Part shown: positions 25,074 through 37,191 of the stretch, one piece after another
Layout: each line of letters opens with the position of its first letter
Position numbering within the stretch: the stretch's first letter is position 1
Assembly: GCA_007644065.1 (NCBI GenBank)
Contig: VJWN01000010.1
Location: 124,001 to 188,000, forward strand
Length of the DNA stretch: 64,000 nucleotides
Direction: 5' to 3'
DNA from: Margaritispora aquatica
Lineage: Eukaryota; Ascomycota; Leotiomycetes; Helotiales; Discinellaceae
Program-made: the position numbers and the translations under genes
Notes under the pieces: generated by a model
The model's database searches: none
Told to the model about the DNA's origin: nothing
What the model saw: the letters and a program-made list of their open reading frames with translations, nothing else

Positions 25074-27854
25074 ATGTCGGGCTTTGAGATTGTAGGCGTG
25101 ATCTTGGGCTCTCTGCCGCTCCTGATAGGTGCCGCGGACACGTACAGGAAAGGCTTCGAGCCTCTTGAAAAATGGATGCGATTCCGGAAGGACTTTATCA
25201 AGTTCATCGATACGGTCGACTATGAGACGAAGATGTTCAACTTGACCCTGGAGAGTTTCTTGCTTAGTATCAAAGTATCAGATGAGGAATTGCAGAAGCT
25301 GATGACTGATTCCAAGTATGTTGGGTGGAATGACGAAAAGCTTGGAGACGCAATGAGGGCAAAGTTGGGGACCTCGCTTGATGTCTACATGAGCACAATG
25401 GGAACAATGGGTGAACTTATGGGGGACTTAAAAAAGCTGCTTTCACTTAAGGACGGAACGGTATGAAATTTCTTATATGAGGCTGATGCAAGATCCCGAA
25501 GAGGTGTTTTGTTTGAGTATGATGTGTTCATATCACATATTCAGGAAGTGTTCAAATAGGCTATCTTGAGTCTTACATTATTTGATCTGGCTTGCACTTG
25601 GAATAGTCTATTTGCACATTCCAACATCTCTAAACCCCAGAATTTCTTTACAGGCTACCCCGCTAACATCATCAATAGGTAGATTGGGCAAAACCAGGCG
25701 CAAGTCAATGGGACTATCAACTCAAGAGGCTCTCCAGCAGCTTCAAAAAGAAAGGACCCAAGACAGTCGAGGAGCTATCAAAGCTAAACCGCAAAATCAA
25801 AGACCTCCTCGAAGTAAACGACAAAGTCGAGAGTATGCGAGCCACGAGGAAAGATACCTCATGGGGTGCAGTCTTCCAATCCATCCGCAAGCACGCCAGT
25901 AGCCTGCACTCCGCGATCCTCAAGAGCTGGAATTGCGGATGCGCGACTCCGCACGTCGCAACGCTTGCATTGCAACAGCGAAAGACGGCCGACTGGTCGT
26001 CGAAATTCAATATGGCCTTCGATGTAGTTGAGAAGGGGTGCCAGACTGTTAGGTGTCGGGAGGTGGTTATCAGTTTGCTCAAGGACGCTGGAGATGGGTC
26101 GAACAAGGCGTTAGCGACTGTGTGTGTTTCTAATACGGGATATCAGGAACGTGGCCATTATCTAGGAGGACTACGGGATGATTTCAGAGCGATGTCGACT
26201 CCAAATGTTAACGCCGTTCATCGACCCTCACCGATTAAATCTCAGTCGGATCCAACACAGATTGGCATAGCTTTGCAGCAACTGATGCCATCAACGCCTT
26301 CGACGAGAAGTCATGGATTGGACTCATTTTCGAAGTAAGTGTTTTTCCTTTCTTTTAAAACAATTTTGACTGCCTTGGTGTTCAAAAATTTGGCGAGCAA
26401 ATGATTCTACCCCTTTCTTCCGTTGCCGGTGAAGACAATGTCAAGTTCGCCTCCCAGCAGACAATTTTTCTCAAAGCCAAGACCATCCATTATGCCTCAA
26501 AGCTCTACACACAGCAGTTCGCTTCAATCCAATACTTTGGCTGCACAATTTTAGAACATTAGAAAGACTCTAGGACATTTTGAAAAGTCATTCTTCACTA
26601 TGACTCACTCACTACTTTGTTGTCACTTCCATATCGAGCAACACCACTCGCCTGGAGGCAGTTACCACTTTATTTTCGTCAAAATATCGAAATTTTAGGA
26701 CTTTTGAGTGTATCAAGTGCTATGTCTCTTTCCAACTTTTCACTTGACGAATTCATCCATATGCCTTCCTCAAAATCACAAGCTCTTGAGTACACTAGCA
26801 AAGAATTCGCTTTCTCATCTCCATTATATTCACTAACCCATTCTCAAGGATGTTCAACAGCAAAAAAGTTAAGAAATCAGTACGGATCCAAAACCCAACA
26901 TCATGTACCCTCCCAGCAACACCACGATCCCTCTCACCCAATCCGCCCGATCCAGTCTCAAGCTCAATCTCAAGTTCAAATACAAACCCAAACGCAAATC
27001 AAACACCAACACAAACAACACACACACCCGCACCATCGTTATCACCAGCACCTACCCAAGCAGCATCAGCACCAGCCGAAACCCCCGCTGAAATCACCAG
27101 CCTCTGCTCCACACTCCAAACCCCGAAAACAGGTTGCATAGGCTACATAAAAGACATGACGCACCCGGAACACCGACACGAGCTGCGATGTCCTCCCACT
27201 TCAAACCTCTCTCGTGATAGCTACGTGACACTCGAGACGATCCTCAGGTACACAGGCGAGGCGAAAGTGAACCGACGACAGCGGTACAAGATAGCGAGTA
27301 TTCTCGCTTCGTCGCTTTTGCAACTTCATGCCACACCGTGGGTGATTGATAAGATTTCGAAGACGAACGTGCTATTCCCGGTCGTAGATTCAAAAGTACG
27401 AGTCGAGTCTCCATTTATACAGACGACCTTTCTCTCCACACCCTCGCCCTCCTCCTCCTTCACCTCTATTTCTACCTCACACATAAACACAAATACAAAC
27501 ACACCAACCAGCACCGCCAAGTCAGGTCTCAAGAACCTCGCGATCCTGCTCCTGGAGCTCTGCGACGGGCAAGCAATCGAAACGCACCACTTCTGGGCGT
27601 GCAACCTCGGTCGGGACGGGCAGCCACACAACTCGACGGATTTCGCGACGGCGGAGGACTGGCTGGAGCTGGTGCGGGACGAGGACCCGGAGGTGTTCCT
27701 CGTGGTGGATCGGTGCTTGCATGGGCAGTTTGAAAGTAAGGCTGATTGGGGCAACGTGCGGTTCTGTCAGGCGTTTTGGGCGGGGGTTGTGGAGCCTTTG
27801 GAGAGGTTGGAGGGGTTGGGGAGGGGGATGGGAATGGGGATGGTGGGTTGTTGA
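25074..27854 (+). CDS. DUF7580 domain protein (HeLo/prion-inhibition-like N-terminus)
   Basis: Three exons, 25074-25460, 25679-26334 and 26849-27854, join in phase to give 682 residues. The N-terminus (MSGFEIVGVILGSLPLLIG, then a KGFEPLEKW-type helix) is the hydrophobic helical start typical of the large fungal DUF7580 family, related to HeLo-like domains of fungal cell-death and incompatibility proteins. The middle keeps WNCGCATPHVATLAL, and the third exon carries the conserved C-terminal block (YVTLETIL, RRQRYKIASILASSLLQLH, PWVI, NLAILLLELCDGQAIE). A low-complexity Pro/Ser/Thr/Asn segment lies at about 365-425. Intron 1 is 218 bases and intron 2 is 514 bases, both long here, so a small exon may have been missed, although phase is kept. 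Molecular activity is unknown; membrane or signalling roles are inferred from the family. Confidence 0.8.
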
Positions 27855-27958
27855 TGGAATGGAAGTAGAGAGGAACGGGGAGTGTGAGATTAGGTATGTG
27901 CTGTTGTGTGTGAATAACAGCCATTGAACAAAGTATATAAATAAATACTATAACAAAG

Positions 27959-28410
27959 TCAAACAAAAATCGTCTCAAGATTTAATATGTGGAACTTCCA
28001 ACTCTTAATCGCCTCATCATCTGCTAGGATACAACAATACCACCCATAATCACCAGTCCAAGCCTTACCAACATTGACAGCCGCGCTTACCTTAGCGAGA
28101 GCAGGATCAAAGACACAGATATCTGACCAACTACACCAACCAAAACCATAAATGTCAATCCAAAGGCCAAACTTGATGAACTCCACCCTAAGAATGACGC
28201 TTATAACACGTCGCAATGCTCTCTTTCGATACATGCAACCACGCACAAAGACTTCGACATCCTGAACCAGCTGACATCCACAATTCTGCAGTGGCTTGGC
28301 CAGCGCAATGACACATTTCAACAACTGAGTACTCTTTGGGGCTACGTCTGATGGAAGCTTAAATTCAAAATACTTGCGTTTGTTATTCAAGCGGAACTGT
28401 ATATCATATT
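27959..28410 (-). other. Unassigned open frame without start codon
   Basis: About 150 sense codons run on the minus strand after a TGA near 28412; there is no ATG before an internal Met (MYRKRAL). Some stretches look protein-like (LPSDVAPKSTQLLKCVIALA, NVGKAWTGDYGWYCCILAD), but I recognise no family and found no confident splice partner. It may be a decayed gene or a fragment exon. Confidence 0.2.
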
Positions 28411-28581
28411 GGCTGAATAGTGGTCATGGTCATGATAACTCACATAGCCCGTCCCGCTGGCTGAGAAAGATGAATGAACGAAAAACAAGAATAGTGATTC
28501 TAATACATACAGCGCTCCGCTATTAGATATTTCGCTTCCCTCCACCCTTAGAATTTGCTCTAAGTGCCATAGACATAAGAA

Positions 28582-29804
28582 TCACTCCTTCCTAACAACA
28601 TGAACGGGAATCTCCACACCTTTCTGGAAATAGATATCACACTGCTCGATATCCTCAATAAATCCATTGATGTCCCTCCGCAGCTCCTCTTCAGGTACCA
28701 GTATCCCACTCACGATCAGATCGACGAATTCATCCGTGAGCCAAGGATTTCGATTATGGAAGTGACGGTGCTTTCCTGAAAGATATGATTGGTAATCTCC
28801 ATGATCGTCTGTGTCGAGGGCTTCTCCCCAGCAGAATACTTGGGTGGCCATACTCATCACGATGATTCCAAGAGACCTACGAGAAGTATCTGCTATCAAT
28901 AAAGTTCCAGTTGAGTTGATTATTTGTGCTTCCGGATTCACATGCTTCTAAGCTTACCAAATATCATTTGCTTTGCACGAGTACCCCCGAGTGTCCTTAT
29001 CGTCACGACCAGGAACACAGTTCCAAGCAAGATCTAGCAGCAAATTCAGTGACATATCTTAAGATAGAAATATTCTACAACGAGTAGAGGCAGCTTACCA
29101 GGGCTCCTAAAACCGTAAGTGCCAAGCGGCAGTTTCGATCTCTCGCTCGTTGTAGCATGGCCGAAATCCATCAACTGAAGTTTCTCATCGTCGGCAAGCA
29201 ACACGTTATCTGGTTTCAGATCGCGATGCGATATCCCGTGCTTATGGCAGAATTGAACAGCGCTCAGAAGTTGTAAAAAGTCTGACTGAACCTTTGAATC
29301 ATTTTCTCGATAATCGCCTTTCATAATCGAGTTGGTCAGTGTGCCCCCCTTGCACCAAGGGAGCTGAAGGCAGACATAGACTGGCTCTAAACTTGGATAC
29401 TCAAAATCATCCAATACACGCAAGATATTTGGGTATTTGCCTTGGCTGAGCCGTTTGTGGATGATTATTTCGGGATCCAGTTCTCGTGTTTCTTTGTTCC
29501 GGTAAACAATCACTTTGACGGCGTAAACTCCAGGATTATCGCTGGCACCAGGGATAGTCACTGCTCTATAAATATGGCTGAATGGTTTTCTTTTCAGCAG
29601 CTCGACTACTTGGAGGGGCGGTCTTGCTGAGAACAATGTATCACCAATGAGCGGGAAACCTGATATTGAGACTTTCTCTGGCTGTATATCAGTTTCTGCA
29701 TCAGGCTCAGTGTTGAGAGGTGAATGAGTCCTCCTAGATACTCGACTAAAGCAGTTTCTCAACGCTTTCGCCACCGATTTTATATTCTCCTTGATGCTTC
29801 GCAT
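28582..29804 (-). CDS. Serine/threonine protein kinase with degenerate glycine loop
   Basis: Three exons, 29099-29804, 28958-29033 and 28582-28876, join in phase to give 358 residues. Kinase subdomains are clear: VAIK-type Lys97 (YAVKVIV), helix-C Glu112 (EIIIHKRL), HRD 193-195 within [16 protein letters not shown] 213-215 (LMDFGHA), then YGFRSPD in place of APE, and NDIWSLGIIV (subdomain IX). The ATP-loop region [14 protein letters not shown] lacks the GxGxxG glycines, so ATP affinity may be altered, but the catalytic Lys, Asp and DFG are intact, so activity is plausible. The first 60 residues are basic and unstructured. The C-lobe is short, ending VHVVRKE. It lies between DUF7580 and caspase-like genes. 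Substrate unknown; it resembles fungus-specific kinases with CAMK/SNF1-like cores. Confidence 0.85.
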
Positions 29805-31387
29805 GATGAAGGAAATCGAATTGAATGTTGAGACGACTGAAATGCGGTTTCTCCAGACGAGTAATCACTTGATGATAGATCGAGATAAATTGATGCTTGA
29901 TAATTGTCGAAAGATGAAGGATGAAGAGTGAGTAAGAAAGAAGAGAAATATGAGAGTTCTCAAAACAAGAGACAAGGTCAAGTCACCTAGTGTGCAGCTC
30001 TTTCCTCCTCCCGATCCTCCTCTTCCGGCACGAAACAAGCAACCACAACCACAACCACAAAATCTCTTTCCCCACCTTACCTTATCCAAAAACTGACAAG
30101 AAAGAGCCAGGGAGTTATTCTTCGCAAACAGCGCCTCTAACGTCATTTATAGCCGGAGTGTTCAATAGGCCAGCTTAGCTATTTGTACTAGGATTTGAGG
30201 TCGTCGTGGTTCAAATAGGCGAGAACATGAATATAATTCAGTTTCACACAACATAACTTAGTATCTTGATATCACATTGAAAATGATCTTAGGTAATGAG
30301 ATAGTTCTTGGCAGCTAGCGCTTTTGCTACTCCATGTATAGGCAAACGCCTCTAAAGACCATACACCCGAGCTCAGGTAGTGAATAAGGCTGGTAAGCGA
30401 AATTCCTTTCCTTGTAATCGATGAAATATAAGGCGTCATTTGGTTGGAGTTTTTTTTTGAAGTATCTACGAGTATAGAGAGAGTAAAGTATAAAAACTTA
30501 GATATGAATTTAAATCTTATTTTTAATCAAATAAATCCTAAAATGGCTAGTACTTCAACCAAATTTGACTTTGTATTATAACGACCCACCCTTGGGGTGA
30601 CTCTTGACTGAGGAGTTTGCAAGAAACTCTGTTTAACCCTCAGGCAGCCATAGTCACGTGCTACCACATGATCACTTTAGATACTACCTATCTACCTTAC
30701 ACTTTCAACTGCTCAGGTCCATAGACTAAAACGATACCAGTGGAAGAAAAAACTAATCCTAAATATAGTCGTACTCATACTTGTTTTCGAGGTTTGAGAT
30801 CACTATTTTCTAACTAATATTCTCGTCGCACTTCATAGTAGCCTTACTAATGTCTTGAAGCCACAGACAATTCTTCCCGCACACCGAGTTCCTAGCATTT
30901 CGGGCTATGGATCTTGGGACTGAACATTTCGCTCAACAGCGCAAAAGCAATATATGGATTCAAATCTCTTCCAAACTCGCAGCCTATTCAACGTGTGATC
31001 AAATTTAGTGAATAAACACCTCGAAGTGGTTGCAATTATCACCCTCGAGACCCCAAATTGAACATGCTCGTCATTTTCAGATTCGTGGGAGGGTGTAGTG
31101 ATAGGGGCTTATTGGGGCTATGCAGGTGATCATAGGTGTTTTGCTCAAAGTAGGCTGATTATTCGCTCAGTAGGCTGAGGTTCTTTCAGAGTAAGGGGAA
31201 ACTGCCCCCGCAAGGCAGAGCTGTTGCTCAAGCCATTATTCTAGTATATGAAAGCCTGATTCATCCGCTGCAATGAACTCCCACTAAGAATGCACATCAG
31301 ATTTCAAACGCAGCTCAACGATTCTACTCGCGGGACAAGCTCCGGTACACAACATTAACTTCCTGCATTGGCTCACAGTATTCTTCG
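29805..31387. other. Divergent spacer, no supported gene
   Basis: About 1.6 kb between the kinase (minus) and the caspase-like gene (plus). It is AT-rich around 30440-30560. ACTACCTATCTACCTTAC near 30686 is another copy of the spacer motif. No gene is seen. Confidence 0.55.
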
Positions 31388-33160
31388 ATGTCTGCGATGT
31401 CGTTACTTATGAATGGTCAACTCACAAAACATACCAACCAGCGCTCTGCTACTTCTGAGCCACGATCCGAGGATGTTGTTCATTCGACGATACTCTACGA
31501 CTCGTCTGGAATTGAGGAGAACCTTCAAAATAATGGTATCTCTAATGGGAACAGCTATACTATTTTGCAAAATGGTGACAGTCTTGCTCCAGGAGTACAA
31601 TACACGATTCTCCAACCCCCCAGTGGAGAAAGCGAAAATGTATCCGGACGCAATGCCGCCTTTCAAGATATCTGGGAGGAAAAAATGGCGGATCTTGGGA
31701 CGACAGGGACACCACACAAGAAAACCGCGGTGCTGATGGTATCCTGGGCCCCGGAACTGAGTGATCTGGATACCGATTCCGAAATCAAAGAACTTACCAA
31801 CATCTTCAAGAACACGTTTCATTATGAAGTTGTCGAAAGCGTCTTGCGACCCAAAACACCGCCTAAGCACCAACTAGCGAGGCATTTAGCTGCGTTCTTC
31901 GAGATTCATGACAGTGAATCGACATTACTCATAATTTACTATGCAGGTATGCAAGTTTCTGTGCTGACAAAGAGCTCTACTAACTTTGAATAGGTCATGG
32001 AATTCGCGGACTTCCTGGGGAACTATATTTTGGAAGGTAACCTCCTCTTCTATTAAGTGGCATTGGTGGTTCGTTCCTAACAGTATCACAGCAAGAACAA
32101 AAATCCTGCACGGCAAGGTCTCCCCGAAGATGTAATTCCATGGCACAAAATGGAATTCCTCTTTGGAGAAGTCAAAGCAGATGTCCTCTTGATATTCGAC
32201 TGTTGCTATGCGGGAAATCTTGAGCATCATCTGGGCAGGGGATATTGGGCGACCAAAAGCTTTGAACTGCTCGCTGCGTGCAAACATGACCAAATGACAC
32301 ATCCTCCGGGGCCACACTCGTTCACCCGAGCTCTTATTTGGTCCCTGGAGAACCTTGCAACACGCGAGAAGTTTTCTACTTATGACCTCGAAAAAGAAAT
32401 ACAGCATGCTCCTCGCCTCCCTAAAGGTCAAGTTGTTCGAATAATCGACCGCGGCGGGCCATGCGACCATCGTCTCGTTCTTGCTCCATTACCCGCTAAC
32501 GCAAACCCCGTTAAGCAAGGGACTGTCGCTGCTGAGAGTCCGGTTAATGCATCTCAAGAGTATACCGAGCTCCGCTTTTGGTACACGACAGCCCTCGATG
32601 AGGAACAGATCAAGGAACTGGCAGCCAATCTGCGGCGTTTGATAGTCAATAACAACATACAGGCAAATCGCATTACCTGGGCCGGTCTAGGGCATGCTAA
32701 TGGCCGAAGACTCTCGCTCGCCCACGTCCAAAAATATGTTGAGATCTGGAAAAGGCGATCAGGTCATAATTTGAATGAGAGGATGCTCTCTCCAGTCGAC
32801 AACAACCTCACCTCTGCTGAGGAGTATTTCCCTCCACCAAATTCCTCTCAGGAGATTGTACCTCAAAATTCTTTTGATGGTGATACTCGTTACCAGAAAT
32901 ATAAAGACATATCGAGATCGGACGCAGCGAATTCCGATGGAATGACGCAAGAACCAACAAGCATGAGAGATAGTGAAGTTGACCTGGACCAATTGACAAT
33001 AAGTACAACAGGGACAATGGGTTACTCGCTTCGAAAATTCTCTAGTATGACAAGTATTGACTTATCTGGATATGAAAAGGTGGTGGTACATCCGGGTTCT
33101 GCCCTGGTGGTTGGTATGTTGTTAGGATATCTCTGTAATCATGTATTTGGAGGCGATTGA
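31388..33160 (+). CDS. Caspase-fold (C14-like) protease with C-terminal membrane segment
   Basis: Three exons, 31388-31946, 31994-32036 and 32092-33160, join in phase to give 556 residues. The p20-like fold is visible: strand KTAVLMVSWAPEL, LLIIYYAGHGIRG with catalytic His188, and ADVLLIFDCCYAGN with catalytic Cys239 at the DxC position (the DSCHSG equivalent of metacaspases). LLAACKHDQ and HSFTRALIWSL follow, as in related fungal proteins. The N-terminal 110 residues are Ser/Asn-rich and repeat YTILQNG/YTILQPP. A conserved C-terminal region lies at about 395-450 (ITWAGLGHANGRRLSLAHVQ). The protein ends in one hydrophobic segment at about 532-551 (SALVVGMLLGYLCNHVF), like a tail anchor. His and Cys are present, so it may be active; cell-death role is inferred. 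It converges with the DUF6594 gene, 172 bp away. Confidence 0.85.
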
Positions 33161-33332
33161 ACGCCCTGAATCCATAGCTCGGCCCCTGCCTGTACAATCT
33201 TCTAGAATTATTTGTATGTAGAACATGTGTGTAATTAAAGCGTTTCTTAAGTCCATACAGTCTGCTATTTTCAGTACACTACTTCACGAAAAGCCACTCC
33301 CAGATTGACTCCGGATCCTGAAAATATACCCT

Positions 33333-34721
33333 TTATGTAGACAATTGACCAATATTTCCAATGAAAACGACAAGCACCGCGCAATACCTATTGCGAGTTA
33401 TATGGAGGCATTTATAGTGATGAGGCTGAGGCTTACCCTGCTGCAGCAGCTAGGATCTCATGTCGTTTTGCACGAGTGAACAAGGAAAGCACCCCTGAGA
33501 ATATGAGTGTAGATACCAGCAGTATTCCAATAATGATTGCAGTTATCCTGTTATCGAATTTATCCCTGCGGGTGAGGTGCCAAAGAATGTATATCGGCAC
33601 AATGAGAAGTGCTAGGATCACAAATGTTATGATGAACGACACGGCGCAGTTGATCCTAGTTCTGCTGTACAGAATCACGTTGGACTTTTTAGGATCGGTT
33701 TTGAGACGGAGATCTTTGCTACAGAAGATGTTCTATAAACGATTTAGTATGATTGAAACGAGTATATTTTCGATCTTGACTTACTCGGACCAGTGTGCAA
33801 GAGAATTTCTGCAAGGCTGTCTCAACGAGGGCATCCAGCCACGCGGTCTCGCGACCTGGCTTCAAAGTGACGATGTCCTCTTTATGATATATGTACTTCT
33901 CATTTTGTCGGATAGTGGGCGTCATTTCAAAGTAGTTCTTTACACTCGCGTAGTCTCTAGCTGATGCACGATTGTATCCGGCGAACTCGTGAGCAGTCTT
34001 GAGGATCTCAGCTACAACTTTGTATCAGTCAACCGATAACGTGTCTTTTCATCTCTCATTATCCATACCGTATTCATTGAAAGCTATGGTGATTTTTTGA
34101 ATGAGATTCTTACGATCATTGCTCTGTGAATCGTCATGCTCTCTGGATTTGAGCCTTTTTGCAGTCTTCGAGTTAGAATTATCATCGTTATCCATTTGAA
34201 CTAACTCTTTCTCAAGCTCTCTTAGTATGTCCTGTTTGTACAGTATTATTCGAGTTTGCAAATAGCCAAAGCGCCTGTAGAGCGCAAAGTTTTCGTCGCT
34301 GTCAATAAAGACTGCAAGTCGCGGGTATCCTACAGGGCAATCCTCAACTGCGTCTGAATCAGCTTGTGACATATCTACTACTATAGCTTACATGCATACA
34401 TTTTCGAACAAATGAGTTTATGACAGGATCCTGAATCTCTGGTGTTCCGCGGTTGGAACCGAGAAAAGTCCAATTGGAAAAACAGCTGCTCCACCATCGT
34501 GAAGTCGAGGATGGTGTCAACTGAGCTAGTAGGCATTTCATCAGAGTTGATTAGGAGCGTTAAGGTTAAGCCTACTTACCTGGGGCCACATAGTTGTTTG
34601 CATCGTCGTATTTTCCACTGAACTTAGTCGATGATGGACTTGGAAGAGGAAAGCTCCCCTGGTGTTCACCTGCCTCGCCTCTCTCCAAAAGATTGTCAAT
34701 GTTTTCACTTTCGTCTGGCAT
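33333..34721 (-). CDS. DUF6594 domain membrane protein
   Basis: Five exons, 34580-34721, 34069-34374, 33785-34011, 33437-33732 and 33333-33387, join in phase to give 341 residues. The family signature is plain: GYPRLAVFIDSDENFALYRR and FGYLQTRIILYKQDILRELE, a helical middle, then three hydrophobic segments at the C-terminus (CAVSFIITFVILALLIVPIY, ITAIIIGILLVSTLIFSGVL, YCAVLVVFIG). The first 47 residues are disordered and acidic. Intron 1 (34375-34579) is 205 bases and may hide a small exon, so the N-terminal join is the least certain part. DUF6594 proteins occur in fungi in large, variable families, often with or near HET and NLR-like genes; biochemical function is unknown. It faces the caspase-like gene tail to tail. 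Confidence 0.85.
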
Positions 34722-35032
34722 CGTTGCTGTGGGCTTTGAAATTACACTCAGGTCACATATGAAATTTAAAAAACAATGACAGAGCCGCACTATTCATTGT
34801 CACCAAAGCTCTGTTTTTGATGTTAAACTAATAGGCGCACATGATTACTGTCAAGGCTGGCTTTTGACATCGCATATCAGCATCTCTACTCATGTCCGGG
34901 CACCGCTTGTACAGCTGCATATGCATGTGAACATATTCAGAAAACGCCCCAAATTCAGCCTTCACAGCATACCCAATCAACCTCACTGAAACTCCGAACT
35001 CCAATTCGTCCCCAGAAAACTTCCACATGCCT
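34722..35032. other. Short spacer, no supported gene
   Basis: 311 bases between the DUF6594 gene start and the end of the next minus-strand gene. It should contain the DUF6594 promoter. An open frame here (34828-35046) overlaps the neighbouring gene and has no family resemblance. Confidence 0.5.
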
Positions 35033-35450
35033 TTAGTTGCTCCCAAATTCCGTCTCTAAGAACCACTCGCGGCCCCCCTTATCCTTGTAGAACGGTCCTT
35101 TTTCATCTAGCCTCACTTGATACTCAACTTCCTGTGCAGCAGCATTCCATCTGCCTTCGCTCGCAATGGTAACTTGAAAGGTACCTTTATTCTTGTTCTC
35201 ATGCTTTAGGAATGCCTTTTCTCCAATATCGTAAAATGCATCCACCTAGAATGATTAGCTTTCAGTGCAGGATTACGAGGTCAGCTCATTTCCATACCAT
35301 AATCTTTTCTGGCTTCTTAACGTATGATCGCATCGGCTGTGTCACAACACCCTTCGTGAATATTAGCTCCACGCCTCAAATCAAGTGTTGGCTAACTCTT
35401 ACATTTGGGCTGGCCGGGAGGGCTATACTCGGTGTTGCGGCTGGCCCCAT
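35033..35450 (-). CDS. Small conserved fungal protein, unknown function
   Basis: Three small exons, 35403-35450, 35298-35351 and 35033-35245, each boundary in phase 0, give 104 residues. The body (VKKPEKIMVDAFYDIG, FQVTIASEGRWNAAAQEVEY, EKGPFYKDKGGREWFLETEF) is well patterned and resembles short uncharacterised ascomycete proteins ending in a W-F/R-ETE motif. There is no signal peptide, membrane segment or catalytic motif. Introns of 51 and 52 bases with good donors (GTAAGA, GTATGG) support the model. I chose the ATG at 35450 because no ATG lies further upstream in frame. Role unknown. Confidence 0.65.
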
Positions 35451-37191
35451 GGTGGAGAGACTAGTTTTACACTCGCTTTGCACTGCTGAGAGGATCAATG
35501 GAATGATTGCTGGAAACGATCGTTTGGTGCGGGCGAATTTGTCTGTAGGGCTTGCAAATCTGCCTTGAAGAACGGAACAATTGTGAGAAGTTAATGCTTC
35601 TTGCAAAACAATGGAGTGTTGGCAAGGCAGACTTGGGGCAAAAACGAGGAATGTGGCTTCGGGTCGCTTTCTAGAACTATACGATCGGCAGATCGAGCAA
35701 AGCTTAAAAGGGCTTCCTTCGTCAAAAGGTTTAAAAATCGAAGGCTAAACTTGAGAATTGTGAATGTCGGAGAAAGAAAAGGTCGGGAGAGAGGGACATG
35801 AGAGAATTTGAAGGAATGGTAAACCCGCAGAGGTATGGCTGCCTTGTATCACTAACACTTTGCCTGATGGAATCTTAGCGAGTACTGTCGTTACTCTCCT
35901 CACCGATACTGGAACGAGGGCAGGCAGGTAAGTAAATTGAAGGCTTAAAGAGTCATCGCCAGAATTGCATGACAAACACGTGCAAATTCAACACTTCCGC
36001 AGCCTTATGCATACCCTTGTCTGTATCTTTTGCGACACGATCGTCATTGGAAGCAAAATAGCCAAGAGTGCTGCTGAACATTTTCAATCCTGGGGGTGGA
36101 GCAGGGGAACGATATATCCCGCTCTTTACATACGAATCATTATCGTCGATTGATGAAGCTTTCGTTACTCAGCAAAGTTGAACGTGATTTCTATCAGTCA
36201 TCAAGATAATCTCTTCTCGTGTTCAAGCGAGAGTCCACTTCAAACCTTATTGCTTCCAACAAGCGAATTTGCCCCATCCCGCGCTAGAGTTTCCGATTCT
36301 CCTAGCATATCTCTATTATAGCTACAGCCCGAGAGATCCCCAAACCGTTCCGAATACGACGCCTCGCACCATCTCGTCAGCAAATATAGCCAATACTCAG
36401 GCGAGTTGATTGCATTCATAAGCGCTTCGAGCCCATGAAATATGCTTTGTTGATTTGGTTTAGTTGTCAGAGTGCAATGTCTTTTTCTCCTCTTTTTTGC
36501 TCCTAGTCCTAGTTAGAGAATATGGATTATGGGGGTGCTTCCATAAGAAACAAGTGTTGATCAGGCTAGTGAAGTCAAGCAGTTTAATATCCTGGCATGG
36601 AACTGGTGGATAATAAGCGACCGTTAATTAGCTATCGACGGATACTAGATACTATATCGCATTTACCTCACAAAATCGCAGCAGTCAACGAGCACGCAGC
36701 ATCGACTCTGAAACTTCAGCGCCTTCTTCCATTGTCTCTCTCCTTTAAGATGCAACCTTCGAGGAGTAGGCGGGACGTGTGAATTGTTTCATCATCAGAG
36801 CAAGAGCAGCGAGGGGGTGCACAGCACCAAGAAGCTGGATAATCATCACAAGAAAGAAAGGAGGGAAGAAAGGAAGTAAGGGATTGTCACTTCGACATTG
36901 AAGAGATAAGGTACTTGTTAATCGACATCTGTATGTCTTGATTCATTACGATACGCTGCGCAACGCTATGATATGCTCGATACATATGTACAAAAGCAAT
37001 AGACCACCAAAGCAAAGCAAATGGTATAATTACCCCAACCCCATTCCTTTCCACTCCACCGCACCACGCCATCTTTTCACCCAATCCAGGGTAGTGACGA
37101 AAACCAAATTACTCCACTCCATGCAACCACACACTTTCTACTCTCTTCTCGCTCCTTTTGCATTTTTCTCAATGAAGGAATGCTAAGGTAT
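35451..37191. other. Intergenic, no supported gene
   Basis: About 1.7 kb between the small gene's start and the sugar transporter's stop. Open frames (35601-35801, 36597-36782, 36938-37186) lack family resemblance. The last 300 bases are the probable transporter 3' UTR. Confidence 0.55.

Noticed and set aside
26617..26848. Possible coding exon inside the second DUF7580 intron
   Set aside because: The frame continues out of phase into exon 3, and the phase is already met by the 26335-26848 intron; kept only as a caution about intron length.
27529..27978. Pro-rich minus-strand frame
   Set aside because: Mirror of the GC-rich third exon of the DUF7580 gene.
34375..34579. Middle exon in the DUF6594 gene
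   Set aside because: The open frame there could not be joined in phase on both sides with GT-AG ends.
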